DNA of 64,000 nt from Thermoplasmatales archaeon BRNA1. Its GTDB lineage: Archaea; Thermoplasmatota; Thermoplasmata; Methanomassiliicoccales; Methanomethylophilaceae. Below are positions 43,466 through 52,627 of this stretch, piece after piece (the stretch's first letter is position 1; every line of letters begins with the position of its first letter). The notes beneath the pieces are model-generated. The model was not told where the DNA came from. It saw only the letters and a list, made by a program, of their open reading frames with translations, and made no database searches. Both the position numbers and the translations under genes were made by a program. The stretch covers positions 1,240,001-1,304,000 of the forward strand of contig CP002916.1 of the NCBI GenBank assembly GCA_000350305.1, in the 5' to 3' direction.

Positions 43466-44353
43466 TTGTTCAGCCGCAGCAGCGATTTCAGGGGAACCGG
43501 TACCGCCCTGGTCACCCCGATGAAGAAGGACGGGAGCATAGACGAGGAGGCCCTCAGACGCCTCGTGGACTTCCAGGAGGAGAACGGAGTCGACATGCTC
43601 CTGCCCTGCGGATCCACCGGGGAGGCCGCCACCCTCGCAAGGGAGGACCACCTCAAGGTCATCAGCATCGTCATCGACCAGGCCAAGAGGGCCAAGGTCG
43701 TAGCCGGGGCCGGCAGCAACTGCACCCGCGAGGCCATCGACCTCACCAGGAACGCCTGCGACATGGGCGCGGACGCCATCCTTTCCATCTCGCCTTACTA
43801 CGTCAAGCCCACCCAGGAGGGCATCTTCCAGCACTACAGGGCGATCGCCGAGGCTTCCTCGAAGCCCATCATCGTCTACAACGTGCCCGGAAGGACAGGT
43901 TCCAACATAACCGCCCAGACCATGCTCCGCATGGCCGAGGTCGACAACATCCTCGGCGTGAAGGAGGCCTCCGGGATCATGGAGCAGGTGCAGGAGATCC
44001 TCGCCGGCCGCCCCAAGGACTTCGTGGTCCTCTCCGGCAACGACGACATGACCTTCGACATGATGTGCTGCGGCGCGGACGGCGTGTTCTCCGTCGCATC
44101 CAACCCCCTGCCGAAGATGGTCAGCGACATGGTCAACCACATGAAGAAGGGAGAGAGGGACCCGGCAAGGGACCTCAACCAGAAGCTCATGCCGATCTTC
44201 CAGTCCCTGTTCGTGGAATCCAACCCCATCCCCGTGAAGTACGTGATGGCGAAGCTCGGGTACGGGGAGGACGTCCTGCGTCTCCCCCTCACCCCCCTGT
44301 CCGCCGCGGGAAGGGCGAAGCTGGACCCCGTGCTCGCGCAGTACGGGCTCTGA
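43466..44353 (+). CDS. dapA: 4-Hydroxy-tetrahydrodipicolinate synthase
   Basis: Condenses pyruvate with aspartate semialdehyde, the first committed lysine step. 295 residues, TIM barrel: GTGTALVTPM near 10, LPCGSTGEAATL near 45, ISPYYVKPTQEGI near 108, YNVPGRTG near 137 and the Schiff-base Lys in GVKEASG near 165. TTG start 43466, four bases after the regulator's stop, no other start fits. Confidence 0.95.
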   Translation: MFSRSSDFRGTGTALVTPMKKDGSIDEEALRRLVDFQEENGVDMLLPCGSTGEAATLAREDHLKVISIVIDQAKRAKVVAGAGSNCTREAIDLTRNACDMGADAILSISPYYVKPTQEGIFQHYRAIAEASSKPIIVYNVPGRTGSNITAQTMLRMAEVDNILGVKEASGIMEQVQEILAGRPKDFVVLSGNDDMTFDMMCCGADGVFSVASNPLPKMVSDMVNHMKKGERDPARDLNQKLMPIFQSLFVESNPIPVKYVMAKLGYGEDVLRLPLTPLSAAGRAKLDPVLAQYGL

Positions 44354-44377
44354 AGGGGTGCAACAGTACAGTCCAAG

Positions 44378-44398
44378 GGGCGCCGGACACCGGCGCCC
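44378..44398 (+). other. Hairpin in the dapA-lysC gap
   Basis: GGGCGCCGG-ACA-CCGGCGCCC, a perfect 9-bp stem, lies between two operon genes with no T-run after it. It may act as a processing or partial termination site that tunes lysC against dapA; this is inference. Confidence 0.45.
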
Positions 44399-44421
44399 GT
44401 CACACCAATAGGAGAGATAAC

Positions 44422-45783
44422 ATGCTCACAGTCATGAAGTTCGGAGGGACCAGCGTCGGTTCCCCCGAGGCCATCGAAAGGGTGGCGAACATAGTAACCG
44501 GCACCGAAGGACAGAAGGCGGTCGTAGTCTCCGCCATGTCCGGCATAACCAATTTCCTCGTCGGACTCTGCGAGGACGTCCCCGGGAAGAGGAACGAGGT
44601 CCTGAAGACCTTCGAGCAGAAGCACCTCGACGTGGCCCACGCCCTCTTCGACGACAGGCAGTTCGCCGAGTTCATGAAGGAGTTCGCCCCCAGGCTCGAG
44701 GCGTTCAGGAACCTCCTCAACGACGAGAAGGCCATGAGCGACCCCTACTACCGCGACAACGTCACCTCCCAGGGAGAGAGGTTCTCCTCCCTGCTGCTCT
44801 GCCACAAGCTCCGCTCCATGGGATTCGAGTCCGTGGCCCTCACCTCCGAGGACTGCGGCACCCGCGCCGTCGGGAAGCCCCTGAACGGTGAGGCGGACCT
44901 CACCGAGACCGAGAGGGGGATGGGCGTGCAGGTCATGCCCTACGTCGAGAGGAACTGCATCCCCGTCATCACCGGATTCTACGGCTGCATGGCCGACGGG
45001 CGCCCCCTGACCTTCGGAAGGGGAGGATCGGATTACGCGGCGGCGGTCGTGGCCAACGCCCTCAATGCCGACATGCTCGAGATCTGGACCGACGTCGACG
45101 GGTTCATGTCCGCCGACCCCAGGGTCGTCCCCGCCGCCGTCAAGATCGACGAGATGACCTACGCGGAGGCGTCCGAGCTCGCCTACTTCGGAGCGAAGGT
45201 CCTGCACCCCAGGACCATCGAGCCCGTCAGGAAGAAGCACATCCCCCTGAAGGTCAAGAACAGCTTCAAGCCCCAGGAGCCGGGGACCCTGATCTCGCAG
45301 TTCAGGCAGCCCAAGAACGAACTGCTCAGGAGCGTCGCTGCCAAGACCGACCTCTCGATCCTGACCATCAGCTCCCCCGAGGTCGCCTACCGCCCGGACA
45401 TCGTCGCAGACATCCTGGCGAAGATCTCGGAGAACAACGATGCGATCTACTCCATCTCCACCTCCCTTTCCACCCTTGCCGTCCTCATCCACAACAACGA
45501 CGTCAAGGCCACGCTGAAGAAGCTCAACGAGCTGGATGACGAGACCGTCGAGAAGATCGACGTCACCGCCGATGTGGCGCTGATCTGCTGCGTCGGCGAC
45601 AACCTGATGACCACCTGCGGAGTGTCCGGAGACATCTTCTCCGCCGTCAAGGAGGCCAAGGCCAACGTCGTGATGATCTCCGAGGGTTCCTCCGAGGTCT
45701 CGCTGAACTTCGTCGTCCCCATGGGACACGCCATGAATGTGATCAAGTGCCTGCACCACAGGTTCGTAGAGGAGAGTGATTGA
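44422..45783 (+). CDS. lysC: Aspartate kinase
   Basis: Phosphorylates aspartate, feeding lysine, threonine and methionine. 453 residues: KFGGTSVGSPEAI at 6-18, catalytic segment TFGRGGSDYAAAVVA near 197, WTDVDGFMSADPR near 219, then two ACT domains (about 310-450) that usually bind the inhibitory amino acid. GGAGAG precedes the ATG. Placement in the dap cluster suggests the lysine-sensitive isozyme. Confidence 0.95.
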   Translation: MLTVMKFGGTSVGSPEAIERVANIVTGTEGQKAVVVSAMSGITNFLVGLCEDVPGKRNEVLKTFEQKHLDVAHALFDDRQFAEFMKEFAPRLEAFRNLLNDEKAMSDPYYRDNVTSQGERFSSLLLCHKLRSMGFESVALTSEDCGTRAVGKPLNGEADLTETERGMGVQVMPYVERNCIPVITGFYGCMADGRPLTFGRGGSDYAAAVVANALNADMLEIWTDVDGFMSADPRVVPAAVKIDEMTYAEASELAYFGAKVLHPRTIEPVRKKHIPLKVKNSFKPQEPGTLISQFRQPKNELLRSVAAKTDLSILTISSPEVAYRPDIVADILAKISENNDAIYSISTSLSTLAVLIHNNDVKATLKKLNELDDETVEKIDVTADVALICCVGDNLMTTCGVSGDIFSAVKEAKANVVMISEGSSEVSLNFVVPMGHAMNVIKCLHHRFVEESD

Positions 45784-45784
45784 T

Positions 45785-47050
45785 ATGACTATGAGGGATT
45801 TCAGCAGCCGGGACAACGTGATGCTGTTCGGCGGGATGAAGGTCACCGAGATCGCGAAGGAGTTCGGTACCCCCTGCTACGCGGTCGACGAGGCCAGGAT
45901 CAGGGAGAACTACCACGCGCTGTACGACGCTTTCTCCAGATACATGCCCACCGAGATCCACTACGCCTGCAAGGCGAACACCAACCTCGCCGTCCTCAGC
46001 ATCCTGAGGCAGGAGGGTGCGGGTATCGACGCGGTCTCCATAGGCGAGGTCATGACCTGCCTGAAGGCGGGATTCTCCCCCTCCAAGATCATGTACACCG
46101 GAGTGAACGTCTCCGACGAGGAGCTGAAGGCCGTCGTGGAGTCCGGGGTCATGATCAACCTCGACTCCGTGTCCGAAATGGAGCGTCTGGCACGTATCAA
46201 GACCGGCATCCCGGTCTCCTTCCGCATCACCCCCGGGATCGGTTCCGGGCACGGCGAGAAGGTCATCACCGGCAACAAGGGGGCCAAGTTCGGCATCCCC
46301 AAGGAGAAGGTCGTCGAGACCTACCTCAGGGCCATCGACCTCGGTCTCAGACCCATCGGCATCCACGCGCACATCGGTTCCGGCGGACAGACCGTGGAGC
46401 CCTTCATCGACGAGGCCATGGTCCTCGCCGAGCTCATCAACCAGATCGAGGAGGCCTGCGGCATCCACCTGGAATTCGTCGACATCGGCGGAGGAATCGG
46501 CGTGCCCTACAAGCCCAACGAGGACGAGATGGACGTCCAGGAAATGGCATCCGAGGTCACCGACGTCTTCCAGCAGGAGACCGACGTAGACAGGATCATC
46601 CTCGAGCCCGGCAGGTACATCGTCTGCGATGCGGTCGTCCTCCTGACCAAGTGCGTCGACGTGAAGGACGCCATCACCAAGAAGTACATCGGGGTCGACG
46701 CAGGGTTCAACACCCTCATCCGCCCGGCCATGTACGACTCCTTCCACTACATCCAGAACGGCAGCAGGTTCGGGAAGGCGGCTACCGGCAGGTACGACAT
46801 CGCCGGACCCATCTGCGAGACCGGCGACTACCTCGGACACGACCGCGTCATGCCCGAGACCGAGGAAGGCGACATCATCGTCGTCTACAACGCCGGTGCA
46901 TACGGATTCTCCATGTCCAGCAACTACAACTCCCGTCCGCTCTGCGCCGAGGTCCTAGTCTGCGACGGCAAGGCCGAGCTCATCCGCGAACGCGAGACCG
47001 TCGAGGAGATGTGGAGGCACCAGAAGGTCCCCGAGAGGCTGAAGCAATGA
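45785..47050 (+). CDS. lysA: Diaminopimelate decarboxylase
   Basis: PLP enzyme making L-lysine from meso-DAP. 421 residues from ATG 45785, ten bases after GGAG. The PLP lysine is in YACKANTN (about 58), the glycine loop is VDIGGGIG near 237, ILEPGR near 275 binds phosphate, and CETGDYLG near 345 supplies the partner-subunit Cys. Ends overlapping dapF (ATGA). Confidence 0.95.
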   Translation: MTMRDFSSRDNVMLFGGMKVTEIAKEFGTPCYAVDEARIRENYHALYDAFSRYMPTEIHYACKANTNLAVLSILRQEGAGIDAVSIGEVMTCLKAGFSPSKIMYTGVNVSDEELKAVVESGVMINLDSVSEMERLARIKTGIPVSFRITPGIGSGHGEKVITGNKGAKFGIPKEKVVETYLRAIDLGLRPIGIHAHIGSGGQTVEPFIDEAMVLAELINQIEEACGIHLEFVDIGGGIGVPYKPNEDEMDVQEMASEVTDVFQQETDVDRIILEPGRYIVCDAVVLLTKCVDVKDAITKKYIGVDAGFNTLIRPAMYDSFHYIQNGSRFGKAATGRYDIAGPICETGDYLGHDRVMPETEEGDIIVVYNAGAYGFSMSSNYNSRPLCAEVLVCDGKAELIRERETVEEMWRHQKVPERLKQ

Positions 47051-47892
47051 AGTTCTGGAAGTACCACGGCATCGGCAACGACTTTATCGTGCTCGACTGC
47101 ATCAGCGACCCCGTCCCCGTAGACCCCGCGTGGTGCGAGCAGGTCTGCGACCGCCACTTCGGCATCGGCGCGGACGGCGTCCTCTACATCCTGCCCGGCG
47201 AAAAGGGCACGGACATCACCATGAGGATCATCAACGCCGACAGCTCGGAGGCAGAGATGTGCGGCAACGGCATCCGCTGCGTCGCCAAGCACGCCGCGGA
47301 CACCGGCCTGGTCTCCGGCGACGAGTTCACCATCATGACCGGCAGAGGGGTCCTGAAGGCCAAGGTCAGGAAGGATCCCGAGGACGATTACGTCTCCTTC
47401 GTGCAGATCGACATGGGTGCCCCCATCCTCGACGGGAGACAGGTGCCGGTCGACTTCGACGGACGGTTCATAGACCAGCCCTTCGAGTGCGACGGCGTGA
47501 AGTTCCGCGGCAACGCGGTCTCCATGGGCAACCCCCACTTCATCACATTCAGCGACATATCCGACGAGGACGTGAGGAGGCTCGGCCCCCAGCTGGAAAA
47601 GCATCCGTTCTTCCCCAGAAAGACGAACGTGGAGTTCGCCAGGGTGAAGGACGGGAAGATAGAGATCACAGTCTACGAGAGGGGGGCGGCATGGACGCTC
47701 GCCTGCGGGACCGGCGCATGCGCCACCACCGTGGCCGCGGCGCTCAACAAACTCGTTCCCTTCGACGAGCCCATCGACGTGAGGCTCCCAGGAGGATGGC
47801 TGAAGATTACGGCAGACAGCAAGCTCAGGTACGTCCTCATGGAGGGACCCGCCGAGCTCGTATACACCGGCGAAACCGATTATCTCAGGTGA
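47047..47892 (+). CDS. dapF: Diaminopimelate epimerase
   Basis: Converts LL-DAP to meso-DAP without cofactor. 281 residues with both active cysteines: MCGNGIRC near 73-80 and ACGTGACA near 219-226; GIGNDF at 9-14 starts the N-terminal half. Overlaps lysA by ATGA and precedes dapL by 10 bp. Confidence 0.96.
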   Translation: MKFWKYHGIGNDFIVLDCISDPVPVDPAWCEQVCDRHFGIGADGVLYILPGEKGTDITMRIINADSSEAEMCGNGIRCVAKHAADTGLVSGDEFTIMTGRGVLKAKVRKDPEDDYVSFVQIDMGAPILDGRQVPVDFDGRFIDQPFECDGVKFRGNAVSMGNPHFITFSDISDEDVRRLGPQLEKHPFFPRKTNVEFARVKDGKIEITVYERGAAWTLACGTGACATTVAAALNKLVPFDEPIDVRLPGGWLKITADSKLRYVLMEGPAELVYTGETDYLR

Positions 47893-47902
47893 GAGTGAGA
47901 GA

Positions 47903-49066
47903 ATGGCAGCGAGATTCAAACAGGCAGACAGGCTACAGAAGCTCCCCCCGTACCTCTTCGTGAGGCTGGAGAAGCTGGCGGCTGAACAGAGGGCGAAGGG
48001 AGTCGACATGATCGACTTCGGTATCGGAGACCCCGACCTCCCCTGTCCCGGGGAGATCGTCCGCGCGATGAAGAAGGCGGCGGACGTCAACGAGAACCAG
48101 AAGTACTCCTCCTCCCAGGGCGAGAAGGACCTCAGGCAGGCCATCGCGGAGTACTACAGGAAGAAGTACAACGTGAAGCTCAACCCCGACACCGAGATCT
48201 GCGTGACCATCGGTTCCAAGGAGGGGATCTTCAACATCGCCCAGGCGTTCGTCAACGACGGCGAGAAGATCATCGCGCCCAGCCCCGGATACCCCGTGTA
48301 CTCCGGTGCCGCACCCATCTTCAACAACGCGGTCTGCGAGAAGGTCGCACTGAGGAAGGAGAAGAACTGGCTCCTGGACGTCAAGGACTGCCCCACCGAT
48401 GCCAGGCTCATGTATCTCTGCTACCCCAACAACCCCACGGGGGCAACCTGCGACGTGGACTACATCAAGAACGTCTACAAGTGGGCGAAGAGGAACAAGA
48501 CCATCATGGCCTTCGACAACGCCTACAACGAGCTCACCTTCGACGGGTACAGGGCGCCCTCCGCCCTCCAGGCCGGAAAGGACTGCATCGAGTTCTGCTC
48601 GTTCTCCAAGACCTTCGACATGACCGGGTTCAGGATCGGATGGGCCGCCGGGAACGAGGAACTCATCGCCGGACTGACCAAGTGCAAGGGACAGATCGAC
48701 TCCGGTGCCCCGATCTTCATCCAGAAGGCCGCCAAGTTCGGTCTCGAGATGTACAACGACGACGGGACCCTGCCCGCAGCGGCCCAGAGGAACGTCGACG
48801 AGTTCGGAGAGAGGAGGAAGATGCTTGTCGAGGGACTCAGGGACCTCGGTTACGAGTGCGACATGCCCAAGGGAACCTTCTACGTCTGGTTCGACTGCGG
48901 GAAGGACTCCGGAGAGTTCACCCAGGAGATGATCCGGAAGGGGGTCATCGTCACTCCCGGAGACGGATTCGGCGAGGCCGGTGCAGGCTACATCAGGATG
49001 GCCGTCACCCGTTCCAAGGACAGGATTGCCGAGGCCCTCAGAAGAATGGGCAAGAAGAACGACTGA
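47903..49066 (+). CDS. dapL: LL-diaminopimelate aminotransferase
   Basis: Transaminates tetrahydrodipicolinate directly to LL-DAP, the short DAP route found in several methanogens. 387 residues, class I/II fold: YPNNPTGA near 172, Schiff-base Lys in FSKTFDMTGFRIGW near 234, RMAVTRS near the end. The cluster context separates it from other aminotransferases. The operon lacks dapB, which must lie elsewhere. Confidence 0.92.
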   Translation: MAARFKQADRLQKLPPYLFVRLEKLAAEQRAKGVDMIDFGIGDPDLPCPGEIVRAMKKAADVNENQKYSSSQGEKDLRQAIAEYYRKKYNVKLNPDTEICVTIGSKEGIFNIAQAFVNDGEKIIAPSPGYPVYSGAAPIFNNAVCEKVALRKEKNWLLDVKDCPTDARLMYLCYPNNPTGATCDVDYIKNVYKWAKRNKTIMAFDNAYNELTFDGYRAPSALQAGKDCIEFCSFSKTFDMTGFRIGWAAGNEELIAGLTKCKGQIDSGAPIFIQKAAKFGLEMYNDDGTLPAAAQRNVDEFGERRKMLVEGLRDLGYECDMPKGTFYVWFDCGKDSGEFTQEMIRKGVIVTPGDGFGEAGAGYIRMAVTRSKDRIAEALRRMGKKND

Positions 49067-49073
49067 AACCCAC

Positions 49074-49098
49074 GGCGGGCTCCGGCCCGCCTTTCCTT
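49074..49098 (+). terminator. Terminator of the lysine operon
   Basis: GGCGGGC-TCCG-GCCCGCC followed by TTTCCTTC, seven bases after the dapL stop. Confidence 0.75.
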
Positions 49099-49103
49099 CT
49101 GCC

Positions 49104-50039
49104 ATGAACACGGAAGCCGAGGAACTCCTGCTGGCGGGACGCTTCTCCGACTGCCTCTCGCTAGGATCGGATGATGCCCGGACATCCTTCGTGAAGGTCC
49201 TCGCCACCCTGGACTCTTCTGTTACCGAAGACTTCGAATCCAGGTGCAGATTGGTATCTTCCGCTGCGGACGGATTCGTGAAGAACAATCCGGAAATGAA
49301 GGCCTGGATCATTTCTCTTCTGGACCGTTTCGTCGGCTTCCTGAAGGAGAAGAACGCGTTCTACGAGTACGAGTACATGGTCGTGGAGAACATCTACCTC
49401 GACCAATCCCGCTCCATGATCTCCGGGAACTACATCTACGCCAGGATGAGGGAGCTGAGGGATTCCATCGCGGAGACCCCTCTGCAGGAGGATGTGGACA
49501 TGCGTTCGGTTTCCAGGATCTACCTCGAGCTGTGCGACATCGTGTACTGCGACTACAACGAGGCCTGCAAGAAGGAGTTCAACAGCCCGTCGGAGGAGAA
49601 CCTCCATCAGATACACAGGTGTCTGGCACTTATCAGGGACCTCGTGATCCACGGAGTGGATGCACTGTCTCTCAGGTCCTCCATGTCCCCTTCGGCGTAC
49701 CGCCAGTGGATCAACAAGCTCGAATACAAATGCAGGGGCGCTTCCGAATTCGTCTCGTACAGCGGGAAGGATGGGATTCTGGAATCCCTCCTGAAGGAAT
49801 TCTCGGATGCTGTCTCGTCTATCCTCTCAGACCCCGAACTGGATGCCCTGCAGGAACTCAGGAACAGGACGTATCTGGAAGAGAACGCGAAGATGATCGA
49901 GTGGGGGAACAACGCCCTCATCCAACTCAACATTCAGCTGGAAGCCTGCGACCCGTACGACCTGACGCAGAGACACTACCTCACGCAGCTCATCAACACG
50001 ACGACTGACTGGCTGAACGGTTTCCACAAGGATCGCTAA
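49104..50039 (+). CDS. Hypothetical soluble helical protein
   Basis: 311 residues, predicted largely helical with no membrane segment, no Cys motif and no nucleotide loop. I do not recognise a family. Codon pattern (C/G third positions) matches the neighbours, and the frame is open without competing frames, so it is probably a real gene. Starts 6-10 bp after the dapL terminator, so it may depend on read-through or an unseen promoter. Confidence 0.65.
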   Translation: MNTEAEELLLAGRFSDCLSLGSDDARTSFVKVLATLDSSVTEDFESRCRLVSSAADGFVKNNPEMKAWIISLLDRFVGFLKEKNAFYEYEYMVVENIYLDQSRSMISGNYIYARMRELRDSIAETPLQEDVDMRSVSRIYLELCDIVYCDYNEACKKEFNSPSEENLHQIHRCLALIRDLVIHGVDALSLRSSMSPSAYRQWINKLEYKCRGASEFVSYSGKDGILESLLKEFSDAVSSILSDPELDALQELRNRTYLEENAKMIEWGNNALIQLNIQLEACDPYDLTQRHYLTQLINTTTDWLNGFHKDR

Positions 50040-50255
50040 TCATCCCAGATTAATGGTTCCGCCGAACATAGGGATACGGAAACGACCTATCAGCTCTTTC
50101 ACTCTGTCCTGTCCGTCCCTGCAATTTGAGTGATATGTTAGGGTAATTTGGAGTTCGTGATAAATGCCTCCGCCGATGTTGGCATCCAACTCCTTCCTGA
50201 GAATCGGAAGCAGCGGGGGAATGCCCCCGCTGTTTTCAGAATGATTGTTTGGGTC
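50040..50255 (-). pseudogene. Remnant of a Fic-family gene N-terminus
   Basis: A minus-strand frame ends with LRKELDANIGGGIYHELQI and LTYHSNCRDGQ before diverging to a TAA at 50040. The GGIYHxxQIxLTYxSN pattern is the N-terminal signature of a Fic/DOC protein group, but the following IEGS-like inhibitory motif and the whole Fic core are absent. The frame's beginning runs through a terminator hairpin. Best read as a decayed fragment. Confidence 0.35.
50211..50232. terminator. Terminator hairpin downstream of pgk
   Basis: CAGCGGGGG-AATG-CCCCCGCTG, a 9-bp stem 26 bp after the pgk stop; TTTT follows on the plus strand, so it may act in both directions. Confidence 0.65.
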
Positions 50256-50257
50256 CA

Positions 50258-51496
50258 TCACTGTCCGGTGCCGAACTTCTGCTTCGAGTGCTCGAGGGCG
50301 ACGACCACGGGCAGAGGCTCCTGCAGGAGGAAGGTCTCGAGGGCCCCTCCTCCGGTGCTGAGATAGGACATGGAGTCCGCGAGGTCGAACTTCTCCGCGG
50401 CGGCGGATGTGTGTCCTCCTCCCAGGACGGTGAGTCCCTTGGACTCGACCATGGCCTCCATGAGGGACCTGGTCCCGACGTCGAACCCGGGCTTCTCGAA
50501 CATTCCGGCGGGACCGGACATGAACGAGGTGCGGGATCCGCGGATGACCTTGACGAACCTCTCGATGGACTTGTTCCCGATGTCGATGGCGGCTCCGGCC
50601 TTGGCCATGTCTCCGATGTTGACGCTGACCCTCTCTCCGTTGGGGCCCTCGACGGCCACGTCCACTGGCAGGATGATCTTCTCGCTGTACTTCTCCATGA
50701 TCTCCTGGGCGTTGCGGAAGTTCTCCTCGGTGAGGTCCTCCTTCAGCGGTGCGCGGGAGGCCTCCCCGATGTCCCTCCCCCTTGCGGCGAGGAACGCGTT
50801 GCCGGCGAGACCGACGATGATGACCTGGTCGGCGGTGCCGTTTCCGAGCACCCTGTCGATCATGTAGGGGACGTCGTCGAACTTTGCTCCTCCGAGGATG
50901 AAGACGGAGGGGCGCCTGGGCTCGTTGAATATGGTCCTGAGGGCGTAGATCTCCTTGGACATCAGACGTCCGGCCGCGGAGGGCAGGACTGCCTCGAATC
51001 CAACGAGGGATGCCTGGGAACGGTGGGCTGCGCCGAATGCGTCGCACACGTAGAAGTCGAAAAGGGGTGCGAGGTTGGAGACGATCTCCCCCTTCGCATG
51101 CTCCTCCATGGGCTTGGACTCGCTCTCGGAGTCGATCGCACGGACATTCCCGAGGAGGAGCACCTCCCCGTCCTTCAGCTCCTGGATTGCCTTCTTCGCC
51201 TCGTCCCCGATAACGTCGTCGACGTACTTGACGGGGGCGTTGAGGTTCCTGCTGAGGAGGGCGGCGTGCTGGGACAGGTCGGTGAAGTCCCACTTGCCCT
51301 TCCTGGACTGGTGTGCCAGGATGACCAGTTTGGCCTCCTTCCCCATCAGCTCCCTGATGGTGGGGACAACCGCACGGATCCTGACGTCGTTGATGATCTT
51401 CAGCGTCTTCTTATCCATGGGGCAGTTGATGTCCACCCTGAGGAGGACCCTCCTGCCCTTGTAGTTGAGATCGCCTAGGGTGTTGAAAGTGTCCAT
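50258..51496 (-). CDS. pgk: Phosphoglycerate kinase
   Basis: 412 residues of archaeal PGK: RVLLRVDINCP near 16-26 (substrate Arg and Asp), LAHQSRKGKWD near 60, SAAGRLMSKEI near 174 with the conserved Lys, FILGGAKF near 200, TGGGALETFL near 386 binding ATP. Works with the GAPDH encoded 10 bp upstream in the same operon. Confidence 0.96.
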   Translation of the reverse strand: MDTFNTLGDLNYKGRRVLLRVDINCPMDKKTLKIINDVRIRAVVPTIRELMGKEAKLVILAHQSRKGKWDFTDLSQHAALLSRNLNAPVKYVDDVIGDEAKKAIQELKDGEVLLLGNVRAIDSESESKPMEEHAKGEIVSNLAPLFDFYVCDAFGAAHRSQASLVGFEAVLPSAAGRLMSKEIYALRTIFNEPRRPSVFILGGAKFDDVPYMIDRVLGNGTADQVIIVGLAGNAFLAARGRDIGEASRAPLKEDLTEENFRNAQEIMEKYSEKIILPVDVAVEGPNGERVSVNIGDMAKAGAAIDIGNKSIERFVKVIRGSRTSFMSGPAGMFEKPGFDVGTRSLMEAMVESKGLTVLGGGHTSAAAEKFDLADSMSYLSTGGGALETFLLQEPLPVVVALEHSKQKFGTGQ

Positions 51497-51506
51497 CTGA
51501 TAGCCT

Positions 51507-52520
51507 TCACTGGTTGATGTTCATCGCCTTGTTGGTCTTGGCGATGGACTCTTCCTTCTCCATGAGCTTGCACATGGCGCGGATGCAGTCCACGTTCTCG
51601 GGGACGACATCGGACTCCTGGTGGACCGCCTGGTAGTAGTAGAGGGTGTCTCCGACGACCTTGACGCCGTCCTTCCAGATGACGATCTCGTACATGTCGG
51701 AGCGGGAGCGTCCGAGCTCGCGGGCGAGCTCCATGATCTGGGCGGTGCTCTTGATCCCGTCCTTGGAGCTGACCAGCCTGACGCGGTGACATCCCTCGAA
51801 GACCCTGAGGACCTCCTCGGTGGAGATCTCCCTGTCGAACTTGACGACGACGGTCTGGATGTGCATGAGGGTGGTGGGGACCTTGATCGCCATGGTGGTG
51901 ATGTCGAGCCAGGGCATGACGCTCTTCACGTCCACCCCGTGGTGGGTGGGCAGGGAGACCGAGGGCTCGAGCGCGTTGATGGGTCCGTTCTTGGAATCTC
52001 CGGGGTCGGCGGCGCGCCTGACGATGGTGACGTAGGCGTTCTTGATCTTGAACTCCTTGTCGAGGGGGGCCAGGGTCCTAAGGAGACCAGTGGTGTTGCA
52101 GCTCACGACGCGGGAGTAGGGCGCCCCCCAGGAGTCCTTGTAGTTGGCGGTGGAGTTGAAGGAGATGCCGGTGAGCCCGTGCTCCTCCCCTCCCTGGAAG
52201 ATGGCCTTGATCCCGGCCTTCTCGTACTTCGCCTTGTACTCGGGTCCGATGTCCCCGGGGGTGCAGTCGACGATGATGTCGGCCTTTCCGAGGAGGTCGT
52301 CCACGGTTCCGGCGACCTTGAGTCCCGCCTTCTCGAAGGCGGGAATGCTTTCCGCGGGGACGTAGATGGGGTATCCCGCCTCCGCCGCGGTCTTCGCCTC
52401 GTAGGTGGGGCGGGTCTTGGTGACACCGATAACCTCCATGTCGTCCTGGAGGCTGACGGCGGTCGCCACTCTCTTTCCGATGGTTCCGTAACCGTTGATT
52501 CCGACCTTGATCTTAGCCAT
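51507..52520 (-). CDS. gap: Glyceraldehyde-3-phosphate dehydrogenase, archaeal type II
   Basis: 337 residues, phosphorylating GAPDH of archaeal type: KVGINGYGTIGKRVA near 5-19, SCNTTGLLRTL near 139 with the catalytic Cys, NPT-like substrate loop near LPTHHGVDVK. Start ATG 52520, with GTG 52529 as a longer alternative. First gene of the gap-pgk unit. Confidence 0.96.
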   Translation of the reverse strand: MAKIKVGINGYGTIGKRVATAVSLQDDMEVIGVTKTRPTYEAKTAAEAGYPIYVPAESIPAFEKAGLKVAGTVDDLLGKADIIVDCTPGDIGPEYKAKYEKAGIKAIFQGGEEHGLTGISFNSTANYKDSWGAPYSRVVSCNTTGLLRTLAPLDKEFKIKNAYVTIVRRAADPGDSKNGPINALEPSVSLPTHHGVDVKSVMPWLDITTMAIKVPTTLMHIQTVVVKFDREISTEEVLRVFEGCHRVRLVSSKDGIKSTAQIMELARELGRSRSDMYEIVIWKDGVKVVGDTLYYYQAVHQESDVVPENVDCIRAMCKLMEKEESIAKTNKAMNINQ

Positions 52521-52587
52521 GGCTTTCACTGGAAACGGCGTATAACGTCGGCGTATTAAACGGTTGGTCGCACGCGCGCAGGAACCA

Positions 52588-52595
52588 TATATAAG
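52588..52595 (+). promoter_or_regulatory. TATA box of the first acetolactate synthase gene
   Basis: TATATAAG lies 33-40 bp before the ATG; GGAG at 52617-52620 is the ribosome site, so this gene has a short leader. Confidence 0.65.
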
Positions 52596-52627
52596 TCAGC
52601 AGACTATCCCTCATCTGGAGATTGACC

